The notes below the pieces were generated by a model, which was not told where the DNA came from, did not search any database, and saw only the letters and a program-made list of their open reading frames with translations. This document shows positions 1 through 7,860 of a stretch of DNA of 16,460 bases, one piece after another (the first letter of the stretch is position 1; the number at the start of each line of letters is the position of its first letter). The position numbers were made by a program, and so were the translations under genes. The stretch covers positions 1 through 16,460 of the forward strand of contig DATNFP010000120.1 in assembly GCA_035606335.1 (NCBI GenBank), in the 5' to 3' direction. This stretch comes from DATNFP01 sp035606335 (GTDB taxonomy: Bacteria > Bacteroidota > Bacteroidia > Chitinophagales > Chitinophagaceae).

Positions 1-839
1 TCTCTACCTAAAGGCAGGGGTGCAATTCTAATAAATGTATCGAGTAACTCCTTAACACCAAAATTGTTTACAGCACTACCAAAGAATACCGGAGCAACTT
101 TCCCTTTCAGATATGCATCAGTGTCTAATTCTCCATATACCCCCTCCAGAAGTTCCACATCTTCACGTAATTGATTGGCATCTCTTTTACCCACCTTTTC
201 ATCCAGCAGCTTATCCGTCAGATCATTGATAGGTACCGTATTTTCTTCTGTGGCCTTTTGGTTAGGAGTAAATAACAGCAGGTTTTTATCGTAAAGATTA
301 TATACTCCTTTAAATTCTTTACCCATGTTAATGGGCCAGGAAAGAGGATGTAATGATATTTTCAGCTCTTTTTCTATTTCGTCCAGCAAATCAAAAGGGT
401 ATTTACCATCACGATCCAGCTTATTGACAAATACTATCACCGGGGTATCGCGCATGCGGCATACTTCCATTAGTTTACGGGTTTGTTCTTCTACACCGTT
501 CACGCTATCTATTACCAGTATAACACTATCCACCGCAGTAAGCGTTCTATAAGTATCTTCCGCGAAATCTTTGTGACCTGGTGTATCTAAAAGATTAATA
601 AGGACATCATTGTATTCAAAGCTCATTACGGATGTAGCCACAGAGATACCTCTCTGACGTTCTATTTCCATAAAGTCGCTGGTAGCATGCTTTTTTATCT
701 TATTACTTTTCACAGCCCCCGCCACCTGTATAGCTCCCCCAAAAAGTAGTAATTTTTCAGTAAGTGTAGTTTTACCGGCATCGGGATGCGAAATGATGGC
801 AAATGTTCTGCGCTTGCTTATCTCTTTTTCGTATTTCAT
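1..839 (-). CDS. prfC: Peptide chain release factor 3, N-terminal part (3' end outside window)
   Basis: Translational GTPase that removes release factors 1 and 2 from the ribosome after peptide release. The gene starts at an ATG whose complement is at 837-839 and runs off the left edge, leaving 279 visible residues out of about 525 usual for the family. The G domain is complete in outline: the P-loop region SHPDAGKTT at residues 17-25, a switch I segment ending RQRGISV at about 61-67, DTPGH at 85-89 and NKLD at 139-142. The start RRTFAIISHPDAGKTTLTEK, and the stretch DFMEIERQRGIS, are typical of RF3 rather than EF-G. It diverges from the membrane-protein gene at 1018, and the 178 bp between them hold an AT-rich inverted repeat close to its start codon. 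I could not place a convincing promoter for it. The family assignment is firm; only the C-terminal domains are unseen. Confidence 0.95.
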   Translation of the reverse strand, partial: MKYEKEISKRRTFAIISHPDAGKTTLTEKLLLFGGAIQVAGAVKSNKIKKHATSDFMEIERQRGISVATSVMSFEYNDVLINLLDTPGHKDFAEDTYRTLTAVDSVILVIDSVNGVEEQTRKLMEVCRMRDTPVIVFVNKLDRDGKYPFDLLDEIEKELKISLHPLSWPINMGKEFKGVYNLYDKNLLLFTPNQKATEENTVPINDLTDKLLDEKVGKRDANQLREDVELLEGVYGELDTDAYLKGKVAPVFFGSAVNNFGVKELLDTFIRIAPLPLGR

Positions 840-852
840 TAAAATAAATTCA

Positions 853-877
853 ATAAATCAAATTATGTTTGATTTAT
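853..877. repeat. Perfect 10-bp inverted repeat upstream of prfC
   Basis: ATAAATCAAA at 853-862 is the exact reverse complement of TTTGATTTAT at 868-877, separated by five bases. It begins 13 bases upstream of the prfC start codon, so in prfC mRNA it would form an AT-rich hairpin next to the initiation site, or in DNA it could be an operator. Function is unknown. AT-rich repeats of this size can arise by chance. Confidence 0.4.
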
Positions 878-974
878 ATGTCCTTTTTTTTGGAATATGC
901 AAAGTTCCGAAAACAAACGCAGTTATATAGGAAAATCTTCAAAAATTACATCTATGTTGATAAAACGCTACCCC

Positions 975-1000
975 TTGTCTAAATTGGCATATTACATTTG
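975..1000 (+). promoter_or_regulatory. Candidate Bacteroidota promoter for the membrane-protein gene
   Basis: TACATTTG at 993-1000 matches the -7 consensus TAnnTTTG in all fixed positions. A TTG at 975-977 could serve as the -33 element, but the 15-base spacing is shorter than the usual 17-23. Transcription would start near 1006, leaving a leader of about a dozen bases before the ATG at 1018. It may drive the phosphorylase gene as well. Confidence 0.45.
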
Positions 1001-1017
1001 CACAAAATCATCAAGCC

Positions 1018-1569
1018 ATGTCACGCCTGCAAGACGATTTGTTATATGATTTTAAGGAACAGAAAAAATTTGTCTATGACCAGATCGACCTTTTTGAACC
1101 CTTAGAGGCATCCTTACGTACCCCAGCTGCGAGAAGACTATTAAGTAAAAGCGCCCTCATCTTTTTCGAAGTTATTTGCTATTTATTATTTGCAGGTGCT
1201 ATAGCCTTTGCAATTACCATGAATAAGATCTTCCCGTTTACCACTTTGAATGATATGATGTACAATTCCGAATTCCGTAATTCCGTGGGGGTCGTTAATC
1301 TTGTATATTTCAATGTGGCTGTGTATGTACTGATAGGAATTATAGCTTTGCTCTTTCTTATTATCGGAAGGACATTAGCCAAAATCCGTTTAAAAAATGA
1401 CATACTGCATCTTGCAGCAAAAGATATGAAAGTACTGGTGGGTGGCTTACTGAAAAGAAAAGCCTCGATCGAAACTATCGAGCAACGGCATTTTCTTGAT
1501 TTGCCCACATTAATACCTAAGCCCGATGTGAATACTATGCCTAATCCGGGATTTGAAGAACCAAAATAA
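1018..1569 (+). CDS. Two-helix inner-membrane protein of unknown function
   Basis: I do not recognise this 183-residue protein. It has a charged N-terminal region (about 1-43), two hydrophobic helices at about 45-67 and 97-118, a basic cytoplasmic-looking stretch (about 119-150), and a proline-containing C-terminal tail. There is no signal peptide and no recognisable catalytic motif. The about 30-residue loop between the helices contains polar residues and would face the other side of the membrane from both termini. The start is the ATG at 1018, which follows a good TAnnTTTG element by 17 bases. It is followed by the purine-nucleoside phosphorylase gene after 30 bases on the same strand, so co-transcription is likely, but this says little about its role. 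An antisense frame over its second half is a shadow. Reality as a gene is likely because of the promoter and clean two-helix topology. Confidence 0.8.
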   Translation: MSRLQDDLLYDFKEQKKFVYDQIDLFEPLEASLRTPAARRLLSKSALIFFEVICYLLFAGAIAFAITMNKIFPFTTLNDMMYNSEFRNSVGVVNLVYFNVAVYVLIGIIALLFLIIGRTLAKIRLKNDILHLAAKDMKVLVGGLLKRKASIETIEQRHFLDLPTLIPKPDVNTMPNPGFEEPK

Positions 1570-1599
1570 ATAGTCAATTTATTACTCCAGTCTTACTGT

Positions 1600-2418
1600 A
1601 TGAGCTTATTCGATAACATTAGCGCAACTACCGCATACATTAAAAACAAAGTAAAATTATCTCCCGAAGTGGGCATTATCCTGGGAAGTGGATTAGGAGA
1701 CCTGATTCATCTTATTGAAAAAGAAACAGAGATATCTTATTCAGACATTCCCAATTTTCCTATTTCTACGGTACAGGGTCATGACGGGAAACTGGTGTTC
1801 GGGTATCTTGGGGGTAAAGCTGTTGTGATGATGGCGGGGCGCTTTCATTATTATGAAGGTTATAATATGAAGGAGATAACCTTTCCTGTTCGTGTTATAA
1901 AAGCATTAGGTGCAGAAACATTAATAGTATCCAATGCTGCCGGAGGCATGAATCCGGCATTTAAGATTGGCGACTTAATGATAATAAAAGACCATATAAA
2001 TCTCTTCCCGGAACACCCTCTGCGTGGTGCTAACGATGAGCGTCTTGGTATACGGTTCCCTGATATGAGCCACCCTTACGATAGCAAGCTGATAGCTATG
2101 GCACAGGAAATAGCCAAAGAGCAATTACTTGATGTTCATACAGGTGTATATGCCGGCCTTACAGGTCCCACTTTCGAAACACATGCGGAATACAAATGGC
2201 TTCATATAATAGGAGCAGACGCAGTTGGCATGAGCACAGTGCCTGAAGTGATAGTAGCCATACATAGTAACATGAGAGTTTTCGCAGCCAGTGTTATCAC
2301 AGATCTGGGGTTGAGCGAACAATTAATAAAAATTACTCATGAGGAAGTGCTCGAGGCTGCTAATGCTGCTGCCCCCAAACTTGCAAAGTTGGTGAATAGC
2401 CTTGTGCAACGATTATGA
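1600..2418 (+). CDS. Purine-nucleoside phosphorylase (trimeric type)
   Basis: Cytoplasmic enzyme that splits purine nucleosides with phosphate to free base and (deoxy)ribose-1-phosphate, feeding purine salvage. The 272 residues carry the phosphate-binding loop GSGLG (Ser30), GRFHYYEGY (Arg81, His83, Tyr85), SNAAGGMN, GPTFET (Phe192, Glu193) and STVPEVIVA, in the order seen in human PNP and bacterial homotrimeric enzymes. His247 in HEEV corresponds to human His257. The residue aligning with human Asn243, which contacts the purine base, is Asp235 in ITDLG; in human PNP, Asn to Asp at this site moves preference toward 6-aminopurines, so adenosine may be a substrate here (inference). The start ATG at 1600 lies 30 bases after the membrane-protein gene, probably in one transcript. 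The neighbouring porin gene has its own promoter. Symbol withheld because punA, deoD and pupG are used inconsistently for this family. Confidence 0.95.
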   Translation: MSLFDNISATTAYIKNKVKLSPEVGIILGSGLGDLIHLIEKETEISYSDIPNFPISTVQGHDGKLVFGYLGGKAVVMMAGRFHYYEGYNMKEITFPVRVIKALGAETLIVSNAAGGMNPAFKIGDLMIIKDHINLFPEHPLRGANDERLGIRFPDMSHPYDSKLIAMAQEIAKEQLLDVHTGVYAGLTGPTFETHAEYKWLHIIGADAVGMSTVPEVIVAIHSNMRVFAASVITDLGLSEQLIKITHEEVLEAANAAAPKLAKLVNSLVQRL

Positions 2419-2433
2419 TAATAGGCATAAATA

Positions 2434-2462
2434 TTGTTAGTAAATCTATTCAATTAACTTTG
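2434..2462 (+). promoter_or_regulatory. Bacteroidota-type promoter for the porin gene
   Basis: TTG at 2434-2436, an 18-base spacer, then TAACTTTG at 2455-2462. This fits the -33/-7 consensus TTG-N17-23-TAnnTTTG in spacing and sequence and is the best promoter in the window. Transcription would begin near 2469, leaving about 18 bases before the TTG start codon at 2487. Confidence 0.7.
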
Positions 2463-2486
2463 TTTGCCGCTATAAAATACGCATAG

Positions 2487-4520
2487 TTGAAAGTCAAAGC
2501 CTGGTTTCCTTATTTATTACTTGTTTTTTTATGCCTGCTGCTTTGCAGCAAACCTGCTTTTGCGCAATCAACTCTTTCAGGTGGTGCCCCGGGGCAGCCT
2601 ACTACGTTGACCAATGCCCCTCAAAGGGATACTAACGCAAATAAAAGCAATACAAGCAAATGGAAAGACCAGGAAGCACACATTTCCTTCAGACGGCTTA
2701 ATTCGGAGCAAACCTATACTCCTGATACATCATTACATACTTTTCATCGCAGGTCTTTTACCCAACCCTGGTACCAGGATTTAGGCAATCTCGGTAGCCC
2801 GGCTCAAAACTTACTTTTTACACCCGAAGACAGGCTTGGACCGACATTGGGTTATCATGTTTTTGATATATACAGGTTTTTACCCGATAGCTTAAAATAT
2901 TATAATACTACACGACCATATACTGCATTTACTTATAGTTTGGGTAGCAAACTGGAGCAGATGGCCGAAGTAATGCACACGCAAAACATAAGGCCAAACT
3001 GGAATTTTTCTTTTCAATATCGAAAAATCAATGCGCAGGGCTTTTACAAGATACAGCGTGTAAATGATGATAACGCAAATCTTACAACTAATTATCAAAG
3101 CAAAGACAAACATTACCAGTTATTTGGAGCGCTGATATACAACAAACAGCAGCAGGACGAAAACGGAGGTATTTTTGATGCCTCACAATTGGATAGCAGC
3201 CAATATAGTGACAGGAAAACAATTCCCGTAGCCTTCGAAAACGATATATATAGTACCCTGCGCTCTTCTGTAACTAATATGCAGCGCGATTTTACCATGC
3301 TTATACAACATAGCTACGTATGGGGTAAAGGCGATACTTTATACAACGAAGATTCTACACGATATACTTATAAGCTAACACCACGCTTTAGCATCACGCA
3401 CAAATTTGAACTAAGTACAGAAAAGCATGAGTATAAAGATCTATCTCCCGATTCTTTTCGTTATGCCAGCCTCTTCCAATATTCGTTCATAGGCGCTAAT
3501 CCTATAGCTGGTCAGGGGGGCGATTCGGTACTTTCTCAACAGAAATGGGTTTGGATCGACAACAGGATATTATTCAATGGTTTTCTCGGCACCAATGATA
3601 AGCAGGTAGAATTTAGCGCCGGTGCAGGCAATCGCATTGATAATTTTATCACCTCTTATGCAACAGGATTTTCCCGCGATAACATACTTAGTAACTACTT
3701 AATTGGGGAGCTGAAGAAAGAAGCATTACAACCAGGTCAATTTTCTTACCAGGCTAATGCTCAATTTTTCCTTACCGGAGAAGATGCGGGAGATTTTTTA
3801 CTGCATGCTTCCGCAGGGAAAGATTTTAAAGGCGGGTGGGGAAATATTGTTGCAGGATTTCAGCAACAGCTAAACAACGCGCCTTATAACTATACTATTT
3901 ACGAGAACCAGTATTTCACATATATACCCTCTACATTTAATAAAGAGAGTATAACACAAGTATATGCCCAGCTTAGCAGCCCACGGCTTCGACTCTCAGG
4001 TGGCATAAGAAACTATTTAGTTGATAATTACATTTATCTCGACCAAACTCAAAAATTCCTTCAGGATAAAAATCCTTTTAATGTCACCGAAATCTGGGCG
4101 AGAAAAGAGTTTAGGTTAGGCAATTTTATTTTAGATAATGAATTAGCTTACCAGCAACCTACGGGAGGAGCGCCGATAAATGTTCCGGCGCTTTTAGGAA
4201 GGCACCAGCTAAGTTATGAAGCTGCTTTATTTAAAAGAGCTTTAAAGATTGCTACAGGAGTAGAAATAAGATATACTACAGCCTATTACGCTGCCGGTTA
4301 CAACCCATTCTTTAATCGTTTCTATTATCAGAATACGTATTACCTCGGCAACAACCCACAAGCATCTGTATTCTTTAGCTTTAGAATAAAACGTTTCCGG
4401 GCATTTGTTATGGGCGACCAATTACAACAACTTTTCGGTCCAAATCTAGTTACAGCCCCGGGGTACCCGGCCCAGGATGCTATGATACGCTTTGGATTCA
4501 CCTGGGTAATGATAAATTAA
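2487..4520 (+). CDS. Outer-membrane beta-barrel protein, putative porin (Porin_10-like)
   Basis: Predicted outer-membrane barrel of 677 residues. The N-terminus is a classic signal peptide: Lys2 and Lys4, a leucine-rich core at about 8-20, and cleavage most likely after AFA at residue 26. Cys20 is not in a proper lipobox, so it is unlikely to be a lipoprotein. The mature protein begins with a low-complexity Thr/Asn/Ser region, then many alternating hydrophobic/aromatic strands, and ends in a strand pattern with FGFTWVMIN, as expected of a barrel recognised by the BAM complex. The overall look, including NRFYYQNTYY and GYPAQDAMIRFG near the end, is that of the Bacteroidota putative porin family. 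The start is TTG at 2487: an in-frame stop (TAG, 2484-2486) lies directly upstream and no in-frame ATG could include the signal peptide. Substrate is unknown. It is probably its own transcription unit. Confidence 0.8.
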   Translation: MKVKAWFPYLLLVFLCLLLCSKPAFAQSTLSGGAPGQPTTLTNAPQRDTNANKSNTSKWKDQEAHISFRRLNSEQTYTPDTSLHTFHRRSFTQPWYQDLGNLGSPAQNLLFTPEDRLGPTLGYHVFDIYRFLPDSLKYYNTTRPYTAFTYSLGSKLEQMAEVMHTQNIRPNWNFSFQYRKINAQGFYKIQRVNDDNANLTTNYQSKDKHYQLFGALIYNKQQQDENGGIFDASQLDSSQYSDRKTIPVAFENDIYSTLRSSVTNMQRDFTMLIQHSYVWGKGDTLYNEDSTRYTYKLTPRFSITHKFELSTEKHEYKDLSPDSFRYASLFQYSFIGANPIAGQGGDSVLSQQKWVWIDNRILFNGFLGTNDKQVEFSAGAGNRIDNFITSYATGFSRDNILSNYLIGELKKEALQPGQFSYQANAQFFLTGEDAGDFLLHASAGKDFKGGWGNIVAGFQQQLNNAPYNYTIYENQYFTYIPSTFNKESITQVYAQLSSPRLRLSGGIRNYLVDNYIYLDQTQKFLQDKNPFNVTEIWARKEFRLGNFILDNELAYQQPTGGAPINVPALLGRHQLSYEAALFKRALKIATGVEIRYTTAYYAAGYNPFFNRFYYQNTYYLGNNPQASVFFSFRIKRFRAFVMGDQLQQLFGPNLVTAPGYPAQDAMIRFGFTWVMIN

Positions 4521-4534
4521 TACAACGTTAATAC

Positions 4535-4550
4535 TTATTAAATTTAATAA
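4535..4550. repeat. Perfect 16-bp AT palindrome
   Basis: TTATTAAATTTAATAA is identical to its own reverse complement. It lies 15 bases after the porin stop codon and about 90 bases before the sucA -7 element. It could be a binding site for a dimeric regulator, or chance in an AT-rich spacer; there is no stem-loop with T-tract that would make it a terminator. Confidence 0.35.
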
Positions 4551-4638
4551 CAATGTGATTGATTGGAGGTTGTAATCACTACCTGATATCATACTCTTGA
4601 TTATTCATTTTCTTACCTAAAAATCTCCTGATTTGGAG

Positions 4639-4646
4639 TACCTTTG
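4639..4646 (+). promoter_or_regulatory. Candidate -7 element for sucA
   Basis: TACCTTTG matches TAnnTTTG. No TTG lies at a proper -33 distance; only a weak TTTC near 4609-4612. Transcription would start near 4652, giving a leader of roughly 70 bases before the ATG at 4725. This placement argues against translation starting at the TTG at 4644. Confidence 0.5.
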
Positions 4647-4724
4647 CAGGCACATTTCACTGTACATTACCGTTTTGTACATGAAAATTCTAAATGCAAT
4701 TACGCCAATTATTGGTTTATAAAA

Positions 4725-7469
4725 ATGGAAGATTTTTCATACGTAATGGGTTCTAATCCCGCTTACATTGAATCGCTGTACAACGATTATCTTAAGGATG
4801 CCACTGCCATTGATCCTGAATGGAAAAAATTTTTTGAAGGTTTTGACTTTGCAATAATCCGTGCTAATGGTAACGGACACGTTGCTACAGGAACGAAAGC
4901 TGCTATCAGCAATGAGCAGTTAGCTAAAGAATTTGCTGTGTTCGAGTTGATACGCGCTTATCGCAAACGCGGTCACCTGGTTGCTACTACCAATCCTATA
5001 CGCCCGCGCAAGGATCGTAAAGCACATCTGGAGCTGGAGCATTTCGGTTTAAGCGATGCGGATCTGAACACAGAATTTTACAGCGGTAGTTTTATAGGCC
5101 TTGGCAAAGTAAAGCTCGTTGATATAGTTGCCAAGCTTAAAAAAATATATGCCGGTAATGTAGGTGCTGAATACACTTACATTAATGATGATGCCAAATG
5201 CCAGTGGGTTCAGAACGCGTTTGAAGAAATGATGCAGAAAGAGCTTTCTCTCGACGAAAAAAAACGCATCCTTGAGAAGCTGAACGAAGGTGTGATCTTT
5301 GAAAAATTCCTCAATACAAAATATATAGGTCAGAAACGCTTTGGCCTGGAAGGTGGAGAAGGTACTGTCCCTGCACTGGATACTATTATTAACGACGCAG
5401 CAGATCAGGGGGTACAGGAAGTAGTGATAGGAATGGCACATCGTGGCCGTCTGAATGTGCTGGCAAATACCTTAGGAAAAACTTACGAACAGATCTTCTC
5501 TGAATTTGAAGGTACTGTTCCCGACGACACTACTATGGGTAGCGGAGATGTAAAATATCATCTCGGCTTTCATTCTAATATTAAAACACCCAGTGGTAAG
5601 GATATCAACCTGCAATTGGCACCAAACCCCTCACATCTTGAAGTAGTGGATCCTGTTGTGGAAGGCTATTCACGTGCCAAAGCAGATACACTTTATAATG
5701 AAGAATACCACAAAGTATTGCCTATCCTGATACATGGCGATGCAGCCGTAGCAGGTCAGGGTGTGATATATGAATTGCTGCAGATGTGCAACCTCGAAGG
5801 GTATTACACAGGTGGCACCATACATTATGTTATCAATAACCAGATCGGTTTTACTACCGATTTTACGGACGCACGTTCTGCCGACTATTGCACCAGTATA
5901 GCATCTATGGTGCAGGCACCTGTATTACATGTAAATGGAGATGATGCAGAAGCTGTGGTAAAAATATGCTCACTTGCAGTTGCATTTCGTCAGAAATTCA
6001 ATGAAGATATTTTTATAGATATGGTATGCTACCGCCGTCATGGGCATAATGAAGGCGACGAACCAAAATTTACGCAGCCTCAATTATATGCGCTTATAGA
6101 TAAGCACCCCAACCCACGCGAAGTTTATACTCAATATCTGTTAGAGCATGGGGAAGATGATGCACAGCAGCTGGCAAAGGAGATGGAAAAGAAATTCTGG
6201 GACGAGCTTCAGGCGCGCCTCGATGAGGTAAAGCAAAAACCCACTCCATACGCTTATCAAAAACCGGAGTTGTGGTGGAATCAACTTCGTACTGCCAAAG
6301 CTGAAGATTTTGTGCAGTCTCCGGTTACTTCTATAAAAGAAGAAGATTTCAGACGCCTGTTTACAGATCTGATGAAATGGCCTTCCGATTTTAAGCCATT
6401 ACGTAAAATAGAAAAGCTGCTGCAGGACAAGATCAAGCTTTTTGAAACCGAAAGCAAAGTAGACTGGGCTACGGGTGAACTGCTTGCTTATTCAAGTCTG
6501 CTGATAGAAAATCATGATGTGCGCCTTAGCGGCGAGGATGTACAACGTGGTACATTCTCTCATCGCCATGCCGTACTGTACGATGAGAATAATAACACAC
6601 CATACAATCGCCTCAACCATTTCCAGGACAAGCAAGGTACCTTTTATGTTTATAATTCATTGCTGAGTGAATTTGCAGTGCTCGGTTTTGAATATGGTTA
6701 TGCAATGGCAAATCCTAATAATCTTGTGATCTGGGAAGCACAATATGGTGACTTTGCAAATGGTGCGCAAACTGTTATCGACCAGTATATAACCAGTGCC
6801 GAACAAAAATGGGCGCTTATGAATGGCCTAGTGCTTTTATTGCCTCATGGTTATGAAGGTGGTGGACCAGATCATTCAAGTGGCCGCCAGGAACGCTTCC
6901 TGCAAATGTGTGCAGAAGACAATATGATTGTCAGCAATATTACTACTGCTGCCAATTTCTTCCACGGCTTACGCAGACAATTGGCATGGCCATTCCGCAA
7001 ACCGATGATTAATTTCTCACCTAAGGCAAACTTACGCCATGTACGCGCATACTCGGGCATAGAAGAATTCACTAATGGGGGCTTTCAGGAAGTAATAGAC
7101 GACCCATTTATTAAAACTCCCGGTAAAGTAAAACGTGTATTACTATGTTCCGGCAAAATGTATTTCGATCTCAGTGAAAAACAAATCGCTGATAAAGTCA
7201 CAGATATAGCTATTGTACGTCTTGAACAATTATATCCATTACCCCAGACACAATTAAACGCACTACGCGATAAATATAAAAAGGCCGAATGGGTATGGGT
7301 ACAGGAAGAGCCTCGCAACCTGGGAGCTTTAACGTTCCTGCAAATGAATCTTGATAATTTCCAAATGCGATATATAAGCCGCCCTGCAAGCGCTTCTCCT
7401 GCTACGGGATTTTCAAAAATGCATGTTAAAGAGCAGCTGCAATTGATAACTCAGGCATTTGCCGGCTAA
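4725..7469 (+). CDS. sucA: 2-oxoglutarate dehydrogenase E1 component
   Basis: Thiamine-diphosphate-dependent E1 subunit of the 2-oxoglutarate dehydrogenase complex, which decarboxylates 2-oxoglutarate in the TCA cycle and passes the succinyl group to the lipoyl domain of E2. The 914-residue length is normal. Visible are the N-terminal SucA segment (NPAYIESLYNDYLKD), RAYRKRGH, YIGQKRFGLEGGE, the active-site GMAHRGRLNVL with His239, and the cofactor motif HGDAAVAGQG (Asp339) followed by NNQIGFTT (Asn372). YRRHGHNEGDEP, the transketolase-like segment around YGYAMANPN, and HGYEGGGPDHSS follow. I chose the ATG at 4725 over the in-frame TTG at 4644 because the latter sits inside the -7 element and adds 27 residues unlike the family. 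No E2 (sucB) or E3 gene adjoins; downstream is a terminator and then an unrelated operon, so the partner subunit must be encoded elsewhere. Confidence 0.97.
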   Translation: MEDFSYVMGSNPAYIESLYNDYLKDATAIDPEWKKFFEGFDFAIIRANGNGHVATGTKAAISNEQLAKEFAVFELIRAYRKRGHLVATTNPIRPRKDRKAHLELEHFGLSDADLNTEFYSGSFIGLGKVKLVDIVAKLKKIYAGNVGAEYTYINDDAKCQWVQNAFEEMMQKELSLDEKKRILEKLNEGVIFEKFLNTKYIGQKRFGLEGGEGTVPALDTIINDAADQGVQEVVIGMAHRGRLNVLANTLGKTYEQIFSEFEGTVPDDTTMGSGDVKYHLGFHSNIKTPSGKDINLQLAPNPSHLEVVDPVVEGYSRAKADTLYNEEYHKVLPILIHGDAAVAGQGVIYELLQMCNLEGYYTGGTIHYVINNQIGFTTDFTDARSADYCTSIASMVQAPVLHVNGDDAEAVVKICSLAVAFRQKFNEDIFIDMVCYRRHGHNEGDEPKFTQPQLYALIDKHPNPREVYTQYLLEHGEDDAQQLAKEMEKKFWDELQARLDEVKQKPTPYAYQKPELWWNQLRTAKAEDFVQSPVTSIKEEDFRRLFTDLMKWPSDFKPLRKIEKLLQDKIKLFETESKVDWATGELLAYSSLLIENHDVRLSGEDVQRGTFSHRHAVLYDENNNTPYNRLNHFQDKQGTFYVYNSLLSEFAVLGFEYGYAMANPNNLVIWEAQYGDFANGAQTVIDQYITSAEQKWALMNGLVLLLPHGYEGGGPDHSSGRQERFLQMCAEDNMIVSNITTAANFFHGLRRQLAWPFRKPMINFSPKANLRHVRAYSGIEEFTNGGFQEVIDDPFIKTPGKVKRVLLCSGKMYFDLSEKQIADKVTDIAIVRLEQLYPLPQTQLNALRDKYKKAEWVWVQEEPRNLGALTFLQMNLDNFQMRYISRPASASPATGFSKMHVKEQLQLITQAFAG

Positions 7470-7487
7470 TGATATACTTTAATCAGT

Positions 7488-7522
7488 AAAGAAAGCGAAG
7501 TTTAGGCTTCGCTTTCTTTTTT
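7488..7522 (+). terminator. Rho-independent terminator after sucA
   Basis: A 13-bp perfect stem, AAAGAAAGCGAAG at 7488-7500 with its complement at 7507-7519, and a six-base loop (TTTAGG). The T-run continues to 7522. It begins 18 bases after the sucA stop codon. The descending arm ends in T's, so its 3' part doubles as the U-tract. Confidence 0.9.
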
Positions 7523-7564
7523 AGTATAAAAAACAACAAACTAACAACAAAGGCACGATATTAT

Positions 7565-7572
7565 TATTTTTG
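7565..7572 (+). promoter_or_regulatory. Candidate -7 element for the ACP-KS-CLF operon
   Basis: TATTTTTG matches TAnnTTTG. It sits 18 bases before the ACP start codon and just after the sucA terminator, which is where an operon promoter is expected. No TTG is present at the -33 distance, so the upstream element is weak or absent. Confidence 0.5.
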
Positions 7573-7590
7573 TCTCATACGTAAACTTAT

Positions 7591-7848
7591 ATGGAAGATT
7601 TAAAAACAACGCTGAAACAACAAATTATTGATTCATTAAACCTGCAAGGCATGAAACCGGAGGATATTGATGATAATGCTCCTCTTTTTGGTGATGGCCT
7701 TGGCCTTGATAGCATTGACTCCCTTGAATTAATGGTATTGATGGAACGCAATTATGGGATCAAGATAGAAGACGCCCGCGAAGGCCGTAAAGTTTTGACA
7801 TCTGTTGAATCTATGGCTGAATATATTCAGGAACACCGCAAAGCATAG
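7591..7848 (+). CDS. Acyl carrier protein of a specialised type II pathway
   Basis: Small acidic carrier of 85 residues that holds growing acyl chains on a 4'-phosphopantetheine arm. The attachment site is Ser41 in GLGLDSIDSLEL; helix II follows (LMVLMERNYGIKI), and the C-terminal helix carries SVESMAEYI. The wording around the site (PLFGDGLGLDSID) resembles carrier proteins from aryl-polyene and flexirubin clusters more than housekeeping AcpP, which usually reads LGADSLD. It is the first gene of a tight operon: the ketosynthase gene starts 12 bases after its stop, and that gene overlaps the next by 4 bases. The context says it serves these two condensing-enzyme subunits. It needs a phosphopantetheinyl transferase that is not in the window. 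ACP identity is firm; pathway identity is inference. Confidence 0.92.
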   Translation: MEDLKTTLKQQIIDSLNLQGMKPEDIDDNAPLFGDGLGLDSIDSLELMVLMERNYGIKIEDAREGRKVLTSVESMAEYIQEHRKA

Positions 7849-7860
7849 CAAAAAAGCCAC

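Larger units (their letters stand above)
4521..4724. other. Intergenic region between porin gene and sucA
   Basis: About 200 bases with no supported gene. It holds a perfect 16-bp AT palindrome at 4535-4550, a weak 6-bp inverted repeat (GTGATT at 4555-4560 with AATCAC at 4574-4579, no T-tract), and the sucA -7 element at 4639-4646. No convincing terminator for the porin gene is visible. Confidence 0.5.

Noticed and set aside
325..552. 75-residue plus-strand frame near the left edge
   Set aside because: Antisense to the GTPase domain of prfC.
1179..1577. 132-residue minus-strand frame over the membrane-protein gene
   Set aside because: It covers the opposite strand of the two-helix protein, which has the better promoter and topology.
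4644..4724. Upstream in-frame extension of sucA from a TTG
   Set aside because: The TTG lies inside the TACCTTTG promoter element, the 27 extra residues do not resemble SucA, and the ATG at 4725 gives the usual family start.
5049..5441. 130-residue minus-strand frame
   Set aside because: Antisense shadow of sucA; no motif and no promoter of its own.
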